The notes: a model not told the origin generated them from the sequence alone. Positions 1 to 6,806 are shown, counted from the stretch's first letter. The stretch: 10,176 nucleotides of DNA from an uncultured Collinsella sp. (GCA_900758845.1 CAAESW010000016.1:1-10176), one strand, 5' to 3'. Made by a program: numbers and translations.

Positions 1-84
1 CGCGGGCGCCCGGTCGGCGGCCCGTTCTGGGCGCGCCTCAATCGTAGCCCGAGACGGTCCCGGGCTGACAATTTCGACTGTAAT
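1..84. other. Left edge, no assignable gene
   Basis: GC-rich sequence with no start codon and ribosome binding site pair. Two plus-strand frames are open from the left edge and stop at 94-96 and 98-100, inside the repeat that follows. Either could be the tail of a gene outside the window, but neither has a recognisable motif. AGCCCG at 46-51 can pair with CGGGCT at 61-66 to form a short stem, possibly part of a terminator of an upstream gene. No clear T tract follows, so this is weak. Confidence 0.3.
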
Positions 85-240
85 GGACGTTCTTAAATGA
101 CTAGTCGAAAGGGACACTCTTGCCGGCACTTGGGGACGGTTCCTGAGTGCCGGCAGATTGGGACACTCCTTTGCAAGATGGCGCTGAAGACTGTCCCCGA
201 TGACTAGTCGTTTAAGAACGTCCCCAACGACTAGTCGTTT
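85..240. repeat. Nested inverted-repeat cluster upstream of tgt
   Basis: Positions 85-106 and 202-223 form a 22-bp inverted repeat with one mismatch, and each arm contains the self-palindrome GACTAGTC. Inside it lies a perfect 10-bp stem, TGCCGGCACT at 121-130 with AGTGCCGGCA at 146-155. GGGACACTC occurs twice as a direct repeat (111-119 and 160-168). A third GACTAGTCGTTTAA unit lies at 230-242. The cluster ends about 45 bases before the tgt -10 box. It looks like a mosaic of REP-type intergenic repeats. No coding capacity is apparent. Confidence 0.75.
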
Positions 241-285
241 AATGCGCCAGTTTCTGTCGAGTCGGTGCTTCTTGCGGGTTGCCCG

Positions 286-291
286 TATAAT
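286..291 (+). promoter_or_regulatory. Probable -10 box of the tgt promoter
   Basis: A perfect TATAAT lies 37 bases before the tgt start codon. The -35 region at the expected distance (about 263-268) matches the consensus poorly, so the promoter may be weak, activated, or rely on the -10 alone. Transcription would start near 298 and give a short leader. I see no preQ1 riboswitch-like structure in so short a leader. Confidence 0.5.
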
Positions 292-328
292 GGTCTGCGT
301 ATGAACCGCAATCAAGGAGTTCCAGTTT

Positions 329-1468
329 ATGGACCAGAATCTCTTTAAATTTGACCTAATCGCCGAGGATCCGACGACGCACGCGCGTGCCGGCGTGCTG
401 CATACCCCGCACGGCGACATCGAGACACCGATCTTTATGCCCGTGGGCACCAAGGCAAACGTCAAGGGCATCCCCACCGAGACCGTTAAGCAGCTCGGTG
501 CGCAGATCGTGCTCGCCAACACCTACCACCTGTCCATGCGTCCCGGCGAGGACACCATCGCCGAGCTGGGCGGACTGCACAAGTTTATGAACTGGCACGG
601 CCCCATCCTTACCGACTCGGGCGGTTTCCAGGTCTTCAGCCACAACGACGCCGTCAAGCTCACCGACGAGGGCGTGCGCTTTATCGTCAACGATTACGAC
701 GGTCGCCACGTGTTCTGGACGCCCGAGGACAACATGGAAATCGCCATGAAGCTCGGCTCCGATATCTGCATGCAGCTGGACCAGTGCCCGGGCTATCCCG
801 CCACGCGCGCCTACGTTGAGCGCGCGGTGGAGCTGTCGAGTATGTGGGCCGAGCGCTGCTATAAGGCCCACACCCGTGATGACCAGGCACTCTTTGGCAT
901 CGTCCAGGGCGGCATGCATCTGGACCTGCGCCTGCGATCGCTGCGCCACCTGGAGGAGTGCGGCGACTTCCCCGGCTACGGCATCGGCGGCTACTCGGTG
1001 GGCGAGGACCACGAGACCATGTTCGAGACGCTGGCGCCGCTGGTTTCCGAGTACATGCCTAAGCACAAGCCGCGCTACCTCATGGGCGTCGGCAACCCTA
1101 CCACGCTCGTGCGCGGCGTGGGCGTGGGTATCGACATGTTCGACTGCGTGCTGCCGACGCGCACCGGCCGCATGGGTACGGCGTTCTCCAGCGAGGGTCG
1201 CCTTAACTTCCGTAACGCGCGCTTTGCGCACGACGACGGCCCTATCGACCCCACCTGCACCTGCCCGGTGTGCACGGGCGGCTACAGCCGTGCGCTCATC
1301 CGTCACATGGTCACGCAGAAGGAGATGCTCGGCGGTATTCTGCTGTCGATGCACAACATCTACTACCTGCTCAACCTTATGCAGCGTGCCCGCCAGGCCA
1401 TTATCGAGGGTCGCTACGGCGCGTTTGTGAGCGACTGGATGAACAGCCCTGCGGCGGTGGATTACTAA
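329..1468 (+). CDS. tgt: Queuine/preQ1 tRNA-guanine transglycosylase
   Basis: Bacterial Tgt swaps guanine-34 in the anticodon of GUN tRNAs (Tyr, His, Asn, Asp) for preQ1, the committed step of queuosine formation. It acts in the cytoplasm as a TIM-barrel enzyme. The 379-residue length fits the family. Visible marks are DSGGFQ at 96-101 with the catalytic base Asp96, GIVQGG at 190-195, YLMGVG at 250-255, and FDCVLPTR at 271-278 with the nucleophile Asp272. The zinc ligands are Cys310, Cys312, Cys315 and His342. All key residues are present. The start is set by AAGGAG at 314-319, nine bases before the ATG. No queuosine biosynthesis gene (queA, queC-F) lies beside it in this window, so preQ1 supply must come from elsewhere or from salvage. 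Confidence 0.97.
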   Translation: MDQNLFKFDLIAEDPTTHARAGVLHTPHGDIETPIFMPVGTKANVKGIPTETVKQLGAQIVLANTYHLSMRPGEDTIAELGGLHKFMNWHGPILTDSGGFQVFSHNDAVKLTDEGVRFIVNDYDGRHVFWTPEDNMEIAMKLGSDICMQLDQCPGYPATRAYVERAVELSSMWAERCYKAHTRDDQALFGIVQGGMHLDLRLRSLRHLEECGDFPGYGIGGYSVGEDHETMFETLAPLVSEYMPKHKPRYLMGVGNPTTLVRGVGVGIDMFDCVLPTRTGRMGTAFSSEGRLNFRNARFAHDDGPIDPTCTCPVCTGGYSRALIRHMVTQKEMLGGILLSMHNIYYLLNLMQRARQAIIEGRYGAFVSDWMNSPAAVDY

Positions 1469-1678
1469 GAGCGGCGTGGGCGCTTGCAGAGCGCGGGCAA
1501 CGGCAAGGGCGAGCGCCGGCCGGTCATCGCGTTCGCTAAGACCGTCTGCGCGACCGCTGACCGATAGCTTGCAAGCGCTTGATGCATCGTGGGTACCATA
1601 CCGAATAGTGGATGTTCGGGCGGGTGTTTGGCGCATGGCGTCGACCCCGCCCGTTTCTATTTTCGATAGGAGTATCCC
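1469..1678 (+). other. Spacer between tgt and the LOG gene
   Basis: About 210 bases without a credible gene. A short open frame here lacks a ribosome binding site and has low-complexity arginine-rich content. The stretch contains the palindrome GCTTGCAAGC near 1567-1576 and, at its end, a hairpin with T-rich flank. A TTGATG at 1579-1584 might be a -35 box, but the matching -10 (near 1602-1608) is poor. Confidence 0.5.
1617..1663 (+). terminator. Hairpin with T-rich tail before the LOG gene
   Basis: CGGGCGGG at 1617-1624 pairs perfectly with CCCGCCCG at 1646-1653 across a 21-base loop, and TTTCTATTTT follows. This resembles an intrinsic terminator for tgt. It lies only 15-25 bases before the next start codon, so it could also act as an attenuator of the LOG gene. 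The long loop and interrupted T tract lower confidence. Confidence 0.45.
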
Positions 1679-2437
1679 ATGATTAAGAATGAGAGCGTCG
1701 AGGGCGAGCCGGCATACGACGAGACGTACCGCCGCGGTCCCGTGGTCATGCGCGGCCCTATGATTCCCAAGGACAACACCTACGCCAACCTGCTGGCGCC
1801 CGAGGAGTCGACCGACTGGCTGCATGCCGACCCCTGGCGCGTGCTGCGCATCCAGGCCGAGTTTGTCGACGGCTTTGGCGCGCTTGCCGAGCTCGGACCT
1901 GCGGTGACCATCTTCGGTAGCGCCCGCACGCCCAAGACCGATCCGCTCTACAAGGCGGCGCGCACCGTCGGGCGTAAGATTGCCCAGCGCGGCGTGGCGG
2001 TCATCACTGGTGGCGGCCCCGGTATCATGGAAGCGGCCAACAGGGGAGCGGCGAGCGTCAACGGCAAGTCAGTTGGCCTGGGCATCGAATTGCCGCACGA
2101 GCACGGGCTCAACAAATACGTGAACCTCGGTATGGACTTCCGCTACTTCTTTGTGCGCAAGACCATGTTCGTCAAATACAGTTCGGGCGCCATCGTGTTT
2201 CCCGGAGGTTTTGGCACGCTCGACGAGATGTTCGAGGTGCTCACGCTAGTGCAAACGCACAAGGTCAAGCGCATGCCGCTCGTGCTGGTAGGCAGCGAGT
2301 ACTGGCAGGGCTTATTCGACTGGCTTAACGGCCCGGTGATGGATGCCGGTATGATCAGCCCGCTCGATCCCGAGCTCGTACACATCACCGACGACCTCAA
2401 CGAAGCCGTCGACATCGCCCTGAGTGGGCTGATGTAG
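1679..2437 (+). CDS. LOG-family (TIGR00730) phosphoribohydrolase-like protein
   Basis: LOG-family Rossmann-fold proteins hydrolyse N6-substituted adenosine 5'-monophosphate to free base and ribose 5-phosphate, the cytokinin-activating reaction. In many bacteria the true substrate is AMP or unknown. The 252-residue protein has FGSAR at 79-83, GGGPGIMEA at 111-119, the RK pair at 160-161, and PGGFGTLDE at 175-183, which together form the nucleotide site and mark the family. About 70 residues precede the Rossmann core, including a DPWRVLRIQAEFVDGF stretch at 51-66. This is the longer form common in actinobacteria rather than the short form of about 190 residues. The start is supported by AGGAG at 1668-1672, six bases before the ATG. 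Family assignment is firm; the physiological substrate is not shown by the sequence. Confidence 0.93.
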   Translation: MIKNESVEGEPAYDETYRRGPVVMRGPMIPKDNTYANLLAPEESTDWLHADPWRVLRIQAEFVDGFGALAELGPAVTIFGSARTPKTDPLYKAARTVGRKIAQRGVAVITGGGPGIMEAANRGAASVNGKSVGLGIELPHEHGLNKYVNLGMDFRYFFVRKTMFVKYSSGAIVFPGGFGTLDEMFEVLTLVQTHKVKRMPLVLVGSEYWQGLFDWLNGPVMDAGMISPLDPELVHITDDLNEAVDIALSGLM

Positions 2438-2470
2438 GGCGAGCGTGCCTGTTGTTGTAGTAATGAGAAC

Positions 2471-2502
2471 GGCAGATTAATGTCATTTAACATCAGCCTG
2501 CC
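2471..2502. promoter_or_regulatory. Imperfect operator-like dyad of the toxin-antitoxin operon
   Basis: GGCAG (2471-2475) and CTGCC (2498-2502), and ATGT (2480-2483) and ACAT (2490-2493), are two inverted pairs sharing the same centre (2486.5). The dyad lies 12 bases before the -10 box, where the -35 element would fall. RelB/DinJ antitoxins bind operator dyads through their ribbon-helix-helix domain, so this is a reasonable autoregulatory site. The role is inferred from position and symmetry. Confidence 0.4.
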
Positions 2503-2514
2503 ATCTAAACTGGG

Positions 2515-2520
2515 TATACT
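2515..2520 (+). promoter_or_regulatory. Probable -10 box of the toxin-antitoxin promoter
   Basis: TATACT, one base from consensus, lies 31 bases before the antitoxin start. No good TTGACA-like -35 sits at the usual spacing; that region overlaps the dyad at 2471-2502. Confidence 0.5.
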
Positions 2521-2551
2521 GATGCAAAAGACGAGAGCGAGGAGGTTGCGT

Positions 2552-2851
2552 ATGTCTACTGCAACGGTTAAGCCTACGACGGTTCGCATCGAAGAGGGGC
2601 TCAAGGAGCAGGCGACTGAGTTCTTGGATTCGGTCGGCCTCAGCCTCAATTCCTATCTCAATCTTGCCGTTCGGCAGCTGGTAAATCAGCGAAAGATTCC
2701 TTTTGAGATTGTAGGAAGGGCGGAAGTGCCCAACGAGGCGACGAGGCGTGCCATGGTAATCGCCGAAGCTCATGAGTTGGGAATCCTGCCGGACGATAGC
2801 CCGTCATTCAACAACGCCGATGAGCTTATGTCATTCCTCGATGAGGGCTAA
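2552..2851 (+). CDS. dinJ: RelB/DinJ-family antitoxin
   Basis: A 99-residue antitoxin expected to bind and neutralise the downstream YafQ-like toxin and to repress its own operon. The N-terminal TTVRIEEGLKEQATEFL, followed by a GLSLNSYLNLAVRQLV helix (about residues 9-48), is the ribbon-helix-helix DNA-binding region typical of DinJ. The tail after KIPFEI is the toxin-binding part. The start chosen is the ATG preceded by a perfect AGGAGG at 2540-2545, six bases away. The same frame is open 24 codons further upstream from 2480, but that start has no ribosome binding site and would place the -10 box and part of the dyad inside the gene. The toxin gene begins three bases after the stop, so the two are co-transcribed and probably translationally coupled. 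Confidence 0.9.
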   Translation: MSTATVKPTTVRIEEGLKEQATEFLDSVGLSLNSYLNLAVRQLVNQRKIPFEIVGRAEVPNEATRRAMVIAEAHELGILPDDSPSFNNADELMSFLDEG

Positions 2852-2854
2852 GCG

Positions 2855-3163
2855 ATGTTTGAGATTAAGGTCGAGGCTCAGTTTAAGGCCGACTACAAGC
2901 GAACGATGCAGAGTCATCCGCAGCTAAAGAGTGAGTTTAAGGCGGCAGTTGCCGAGCTTGCGGCACATGGTTCGCTTCCGGCGGAGTACGGTGCCCACGA
3001 GCTCTCCAACCCGGGCGGCAACTACAACGGGCACATCGACTTCCATCTATCCGACGGCCTGATCGACGTGGTCGTTCTCTACCTGCCGCATAAAACTAAT
3101 CCGGTGATTCGACTGGTCAGAATGGGTTCGCATCAAGAACTGCTCCAGGGCCCACTGAGCTAG
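2855..3163 (+). CDS. yafQ: YafQ/RelE-family mRNA interferase toxin
   Basis: A 102-residue type II toxin. YafQ-like proteins enter the ribosomal A site and cut mRNA, stopping translation until the antitoxin returns. The fold signature is clear in the second half: GAHEL near 46-50, HIDFHLSDGLIDVVVLY at 60-76, and RLVRMGSHQELL at 86-97. By position, His48, His64, Asp67 and His93 can stand for the YafQ residues His50, His63, Asp67 and His87, so the enzyme looks active; this is an alignment by eye. The start lies three bases after the antitoxin stop, with GAGGG at 2843-2847 inside the antitoxin gene as ribosome binding site. Base composition is less GC-rich than tgt and LOG, as expected for an accessory module. 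Confidence 0.88.
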   Translation: MFEIKVEAQFKADYKRTMQSHPQLKSEFKAAVAELAAHGSLPAEYGAHELSNPGGNYNGHIDFHLSDGLIDVVVLYLPHKTNPVIRLVRMGSHQELLQGPLS

Positions 3164-3176
3164 CCCCTCGCTTTTA

Positions 3177-3244
3177 ACTTGCGGTGGAATAGGGATTGAT
3201 TGGCGGCTGATACGCCAAAAAACAGTCCCTATTCCACCGCAAGT
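3177..3244. repeat. Long hairpin repeat, copy 1
   Basis: A perfect 19-bp outer stem (3177-3195 with 3226-3244) encloses a second 6-bp stem TTGGCG/CGCCAA (3200-3205 with 3213-3218). It starts 13 bases after the toxin stop. Its right arm overlaps the last codons and stop of the minus-strand helicase gene. Placed between convergent genes, it may act as a bidirectional terminator, although no strong T tract follows on either strand. It differs from copy 2 by only two substitutions and one A in the core. Confidence 0.9.
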
Positions 3245-6213
3245 GGTGGGGATGTCCTGCCTGTTGACGTGGCATCTGGCTTTCCCTTGTGGTTGATTTC
3301 GTCTAAGAGCTCCGCTGCGATCTCGCTGTTTTTGAACCTGATGCTGCAGTCTTCTTTCTTGGGGAAAGCTAGTAGCGGGATCGTTCCGTACCAGATTGTT
3401 TCTTCGTCAATTATCGCTGCACACAAACGTCCTTCTGCTCTAATGGCATGATCGACGCTCATTTCTGCCAAAGTCTCGCTTGCATCTTCGCGCGGAGTCG
3501 AGGCAATGAAAAACTCAAGAGCAATCCCTCGGGCAGTGGCACCTTTGATTGCATCGCCGAGCTTTGCGAGGCAGGCGGCGGATGCGTAGGGCGCGGCAAT
3601 GAAGATGCTCTTGGCGGCGCCAACGATGTCTTCAACCAGAGTCTCTACGGCATTGGCCGGTTCTATGAGAATGTTTTGATCGGACTGCTCGCTGCCTCCG
3701 GTCACGTAGACTTCGTACCCGAGCTTGGCGTAGGTCTTGAGTCTCTTCTGGTACATGCGGGCGAGCATGGGTATAGATAAATCAACGTAGTCGAATATCT
3801 CAACCCGTCGCTTGCCCTCGTGGCTTCTATGGAGCCTGCCCGCCTGCTGCGTGATGCTGCCGTCCCACGATATCGGCGTGGCAATGAGTAGAGTGTCAAG
3901 GTAGGACAGATCGAAGCCCTCGCCCAAAAGGCTTTCGGTGGCGACGATGATTCGATGTTCATGTTCGAAGCGGGGAAGACTGCTCAGTATCGTTTTTCTT
4001 TCTTTGGCGTCGATTTCCCCGGTCAGGAGAACGGGTTCGTGTCCTTGGTTTTTAAGCATCCCGAACAGCTCCTCGGCATGCTTTTTCCTTTTAGTCAGCA
4101 CGAGCGGATGCCGGCCGTTTGACGCAGCTTCAATAGCGTCGTTGACAATCAATTCGTTTCTAGCTGCATGCGTGCACAGCAGGTCGAGAATCTGATTGAA
4201 GTTTGCACCTGGCTCGTAGGCGGGTAGTCGAATTCCAGTAAAACGAGGCCGTACGATGCGCTGGATGCCCTGCTGAATCGCTTGCGCTTTTGGATCGATA
4301 GCATAACGGAGCGGGCCGCAGAGCATGGAGAGCGCCCGCGTAAGGCCGTCGGATCGTTCGGGCGTCGCAGAAAGGCCGTATACGTATTTGGCCGGGGCGG
4401 ACTTGAGAATAAGCTCGAGCTGTGGTGCGGCGGCATGGTGGCATTCGTCGCAGATAATGAGGCCGTAATTTCGAACAAGGCCCTTAACTATCGGCTCTCC
4501 GGTTTGGCGGTCTTTGCCAGATAACGACTGGAACGAAGCGATGTCGACGAGGCCGCTTACGGCCATTTTGCCTCCTCCTATTTGTCCGATGACCGGAGGC
4601 TGCCTTTTGCTGATTCGTCCTTTTGGGGTTCGGACGGGCTCCCTGTTGTCCGTAATGTCGATAAATCGCTCGAGCTGGGATTTCCATTGGGTTATGAGTG
4701 CGGTTTTGGGAACGATGACGAGCGTTGGAAGACCAATGGATGCAATAAGATAAGCTCCGATGACTGTTTTACCGAAGCCTGTCGGCGCGGACATGATTCC
4801 GTCTTCGTATATGAGCATCTGATCAGCGGCGATTTGCTGCTCAGGGCGAAGGACTCCTTTAAATGCCATAACAATCGGATTACCCGATTTGCGCTCGTCT
4901 GAATAGTGGGCGGTAACGCCGGTCTCTTGAACTAGCTGCTCAAGTTGAGTTTTGCAGCCCCGGGGAATTGCAACATGACCATCTCTCAGTTCGCTAAGGT
5001 CTATGAGTCGCGGTTTGCCGAATACTGATTGATGCATGGACTGCGCGCGATAGAATGCCGGATTGGCAAATGTCGCAAGTCCGCGGATTTCCATTTGAGC
5101 TGCTGGACTCAGAGACTTCTCGGGGATGTACAGCATATCGGCTTGAATAACGGGCAGCGATGAGGGAAAGTCCCGCGATGTGAGTGGTAGTCGCTTTCGT
5201 GGTCTTTGGGCATACCGTTTGCCCTTGTTTGCCACCGTAGTTGTTGCTGGTCCGTGCGGGTTGTTTCCAGGGGCCTCAATCAGATCTTGCACCGTCGAGC
5301 GCGGAATCAGCTGGACTTGTGATAGATAGAGCCATTGGTCGGGAAAGGGCTTAAATTGTTCGTCTACAAATACACTGTTTCCTTCACGTTGCGCCTTGCC
5401 TTGAAAGGGGAGTGCGATGAGGTTTCCGAAGCCTCCATCGGGAATAGTGGCCTGAGCGGGTAGCATTCGATCAAAGGCCTCGAACGTGATTGTCTTATTA
5501 TGCGCCGCAGCTTCGGTTATGAGGCAACTTCCAAACTCTCGGGCAGCCTTTGCGCTGATTGGCTCGAGGAAGAAAAACCAGATGTGGGCGCCGTTGCCGG
5601 ACCTTGAGCGCTCAACAGCGGCGTTAATGCCCCGTCGTATTGCAACAAGCCGTACGGCATTTGTTGCCTCTTTCCAGTCCGCTTTGTCAAAATCGATGAC
5701 GAGAACTTTCGTGTTGCAGTTCCTATCGAGAACATATTGCCCGAGGACATCGCGGAACCGGTCATCGTTGCCTTTAAAGTGAGCAATGATTGCGGCATCG
5801 CTTAATTCCGGGAAGACGCGATTGCTGCATTCTACGCATTTAACTCTTTGATGGGCTGCTTTGGGGCAAATTCCTGGCTCCCACTCATTAGCACAAGCAG
5901 GCGTATAGCCAATGCCCCCGTCCTTTCTGCGATATCCATGAGCGTAAACATCTTTGCGCCCGGTAAAGAGACTGCGAAAGAGCTCGAGTTTATCGCGTGC
6001 TGGGCTCGCGCTGGTGACGATGCCCTCGATTTGCGCTCGTTCATCGAACAAAGCGCCAGCTTCTTCCCACTCTTCTAGCGTTGCGTAGCGTACGTCTGAA
6101 CCGTTGTTGCAAATGACGATTTGTCGGTGTTGGTCCGATATATGTGTGATCGTCTGATCGTATTTAAATTGTGCGGTCCCAAAGAGGGCGTATTGATGCA
6201 TGGCGTTGCCCAT
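3229..6213 (-). CDS. AEP primase-helicase-PLD fusion, TOTE conflict-system type
   Basis: A 994-residue multidomain protein. Residues 1-70 are unassigned. Cys107, Cys116, Cys126 and Cys129 look like a zinc site. The archaeo-eukaryotic-primase-like domain (about 75-300) shows DFD at 174-176, SGNGAH at 205-210 and Asp248 in the FD motif. The superfamily 2 helicase (about 450-830) shows PTGFGKT at 477-483, DECH at 589-592, SAT at 615-617, and QQAGRLHR at 789-796. Residues 855-970 resemble a phospholipase-D-like domain, but its HxK pair is replaced (RLCAAIID at 929-936). Domain order fits the AEP-helicase proteins that Pfam names after TOTE conflict systems, inferred to act against foreign nucleic acid; activity is unproven. 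The ATG is chosen for AAGGA at 6224-6228, ten bases away. The gene is visibly less GC-rich than tgt or degV, stands alone, and ends inside hairpin copy 1. Confidence 0.88.
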   Translation of the reverse strand: MGNAMHQYALFGTAQFKYDQTITHISDQHRQIVICNNGSDVRYATLEEWEEAGALFDERAQIEGIVTSASPARDKLELFRSLFTGRKDVYAHGYRRKDGGIGYTPACANEWEPGICPKAAHQRVKCVECSNRVFPELSDAAIIAHFKGNDDRFRDVLGQYVLDRNCNTKVLVIDFDKADWKEATNAVRLVAIRRGINAAVERSRSGNGAHIWFFFLEPISAKAAREFGSCLITEAAAHNKTITFEAFDRMLPAQATIPDGGFGNLIALPFQGKAQREGNSVFVDEQFKPFPDQWLYLSQVQLIPRSTVQDLIEAPGNNPHGPATTTVANKGKRYAQRPRKRLPLTSRDFPSSLPVIQADMLYIPEKSLSPAAQMEIRGLATFANPAFYRAQSMHQSVFGKPRLIDLSELRDGHVAIPRGCKTQLEQLVQETGVTAHYSDERKSGNPIVMAFKGVLRPEQQIAADQMLIYEDGIMSAPTGFGKTVIGAYLIASIGLPTLVIVPKTALITQWKSQLERFIDITDNREPVRTPKGRISKRQPPVIGQIGGGKMAVSGLVDIASFQSLSGKDRQTGEPIVKGLVRNYGLIICDECHHAAAPQLELILKSAPAKYVYGLSATPERSDGLTRALSMLCGPLRYAIDPKAQAIQQGIQRIVRPRFTGIRLPAYEPGANFNQILDLLCTHAARNELIVNDAIEAASNGRHPLVLTKRKKHAEELFGMLKNQGHEPVLLTGEIDAKERKTILSSLPRFEHEHRIIVATESLLGEGFDLSYLDTLLIATPISWDGSITQQAGRLHRSHEGKRRVEIFDYVDLSIPMLARMYQKRLKTYAKLGYEVYVTGGSEQSDQNILIEPANAVETLVEDIVGAAKSIFIAAPYASAACLAKLGDAIKGATARGIALEFFIASTPREDASETLAEMSVDHAIRAEGRLCAAIIDEETIWYGTIPLLAFPKKEDCSIRFKNSEIAAELLDEINHKGKPDATSTGRTSPPLAVE

Positions 6214-6421
6214 TTGAATGCCGTCCTTGTATTGGAGTTGTTGAGACGAGGGTACGGCTTTACGGCTTTTTGGGATATGTAATTTCGATTCAAGTTTGCT
6301 AATGGCAAGGGATTATTCTGCGAGCGGCTTTCGGTCGATACCAAGGCGCGCGACGGCCCTTGATAATCAGGGTTTGCGGTCATATGGGTAGCCGGAGGCG
6401 TAAAGAGCGGACCTCATTCAG

Positions 6422-6651
6422 ACCCGGTGGGCAAAAAATGGAAAATATGAGTACTGTTGCTAGGTTAGTCTCATATCATTTGAGAAGTATCTAAGACCAA
6501 TTGACTGAGTTTTAGTATATTCACCCCCCTAAACACGACGATTCGGGGCTTTATGGAGCTTGAAATCGGTGGAAGCGGGCAATTTCAGCGAAATTTTGCT
6601 GTTACTAAATTTATGACAGTACTCATATTTGCCATTTTTTGCCCACCGGGT
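6422..6651. mobile_element. MITE-like element with 36-bp terminal inverted repeats
   Basis: Positions 6422-6457 and 6616-6651 are inverted copies matching at 35 of 36 positions (the exception is A at 6442 against the complement of G at 6631). They begin ACCCGGTGGGCAAAAAATGG and end at GAGTACTGT. The roughly 158-base interior is AT-rich with no gene. Size, long terminal repeats and lack of coding sequence fit a non-autonomous miniature element; a very long intergenic hairpin is the alternative. No target-site duplication is obvious at its borders. Confidence 0.7.
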
Positions 6652-6739
6652 ACCGCTAGGGGCTAGTCGAAGCTCCCCCAAACAGCTGGAAATGCGCCGA
6701 TCGTCAGCATATCTTGTATATGGATGGCTCAGCAAAAGA

Positions 6740-6806
6740 AGTTGCGGTGGAATAGGGATTGATTGGCGGCTGATAAGCCAAAAACAGTCCCTATTTCACC
6801 GCAACT
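6740..6806. repeat. Long hairpin repeat, copy 2
   Basis: A 19-bp outer stem (6740-6758 with 6788-6806) with one G-U type pair at 6750, enclosing TTGGC/GCCAA (6763-6767 with 6777-6781). It is nearly identical to copy 1 and in the same orientation. It begins 14 bases beyond the degV stop. Read on the minus strand, the stem is followed by CTTCTTTTG, so here it could work as an intrinsic terminator for degV. Confidence 0.9.

Noticed and set aside
292..328. preQ1 riboswitch upstream of tgt
   Set aside because: The leader after the likely transcription start is only about 30 bases, and no pseudoknot-forming pattern is visible.
356..1825. Long minus-strand open frame opposite tgt and the start of the LOG gene (489 codons)
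   Set aside because: It is a shadow of GC-rich codon use: rich in His, Ala, Arg and Val, with no family motif, while the plus strand encodes complete Tgt and LOG motifs.
6230..6320. Helicase promoter (TTGCCA with TACATA on the minus strand)
   Set aside because: The spacing is 21 bases, too long for a convincing sigma-70 type promoter, so it was not listed.
6075..6383. Minus-strand open frame overlapping the helicase start
   Set aside because: Overlaps the well-supported helicase N-terminus in another frame and has no recognisable sequence.
6529..6735. Small minus-strand open frame across the MITE end
   Set aside because: It crosses the terminal inverted repeat, lacks a ribosome binding site and resembles no known family.
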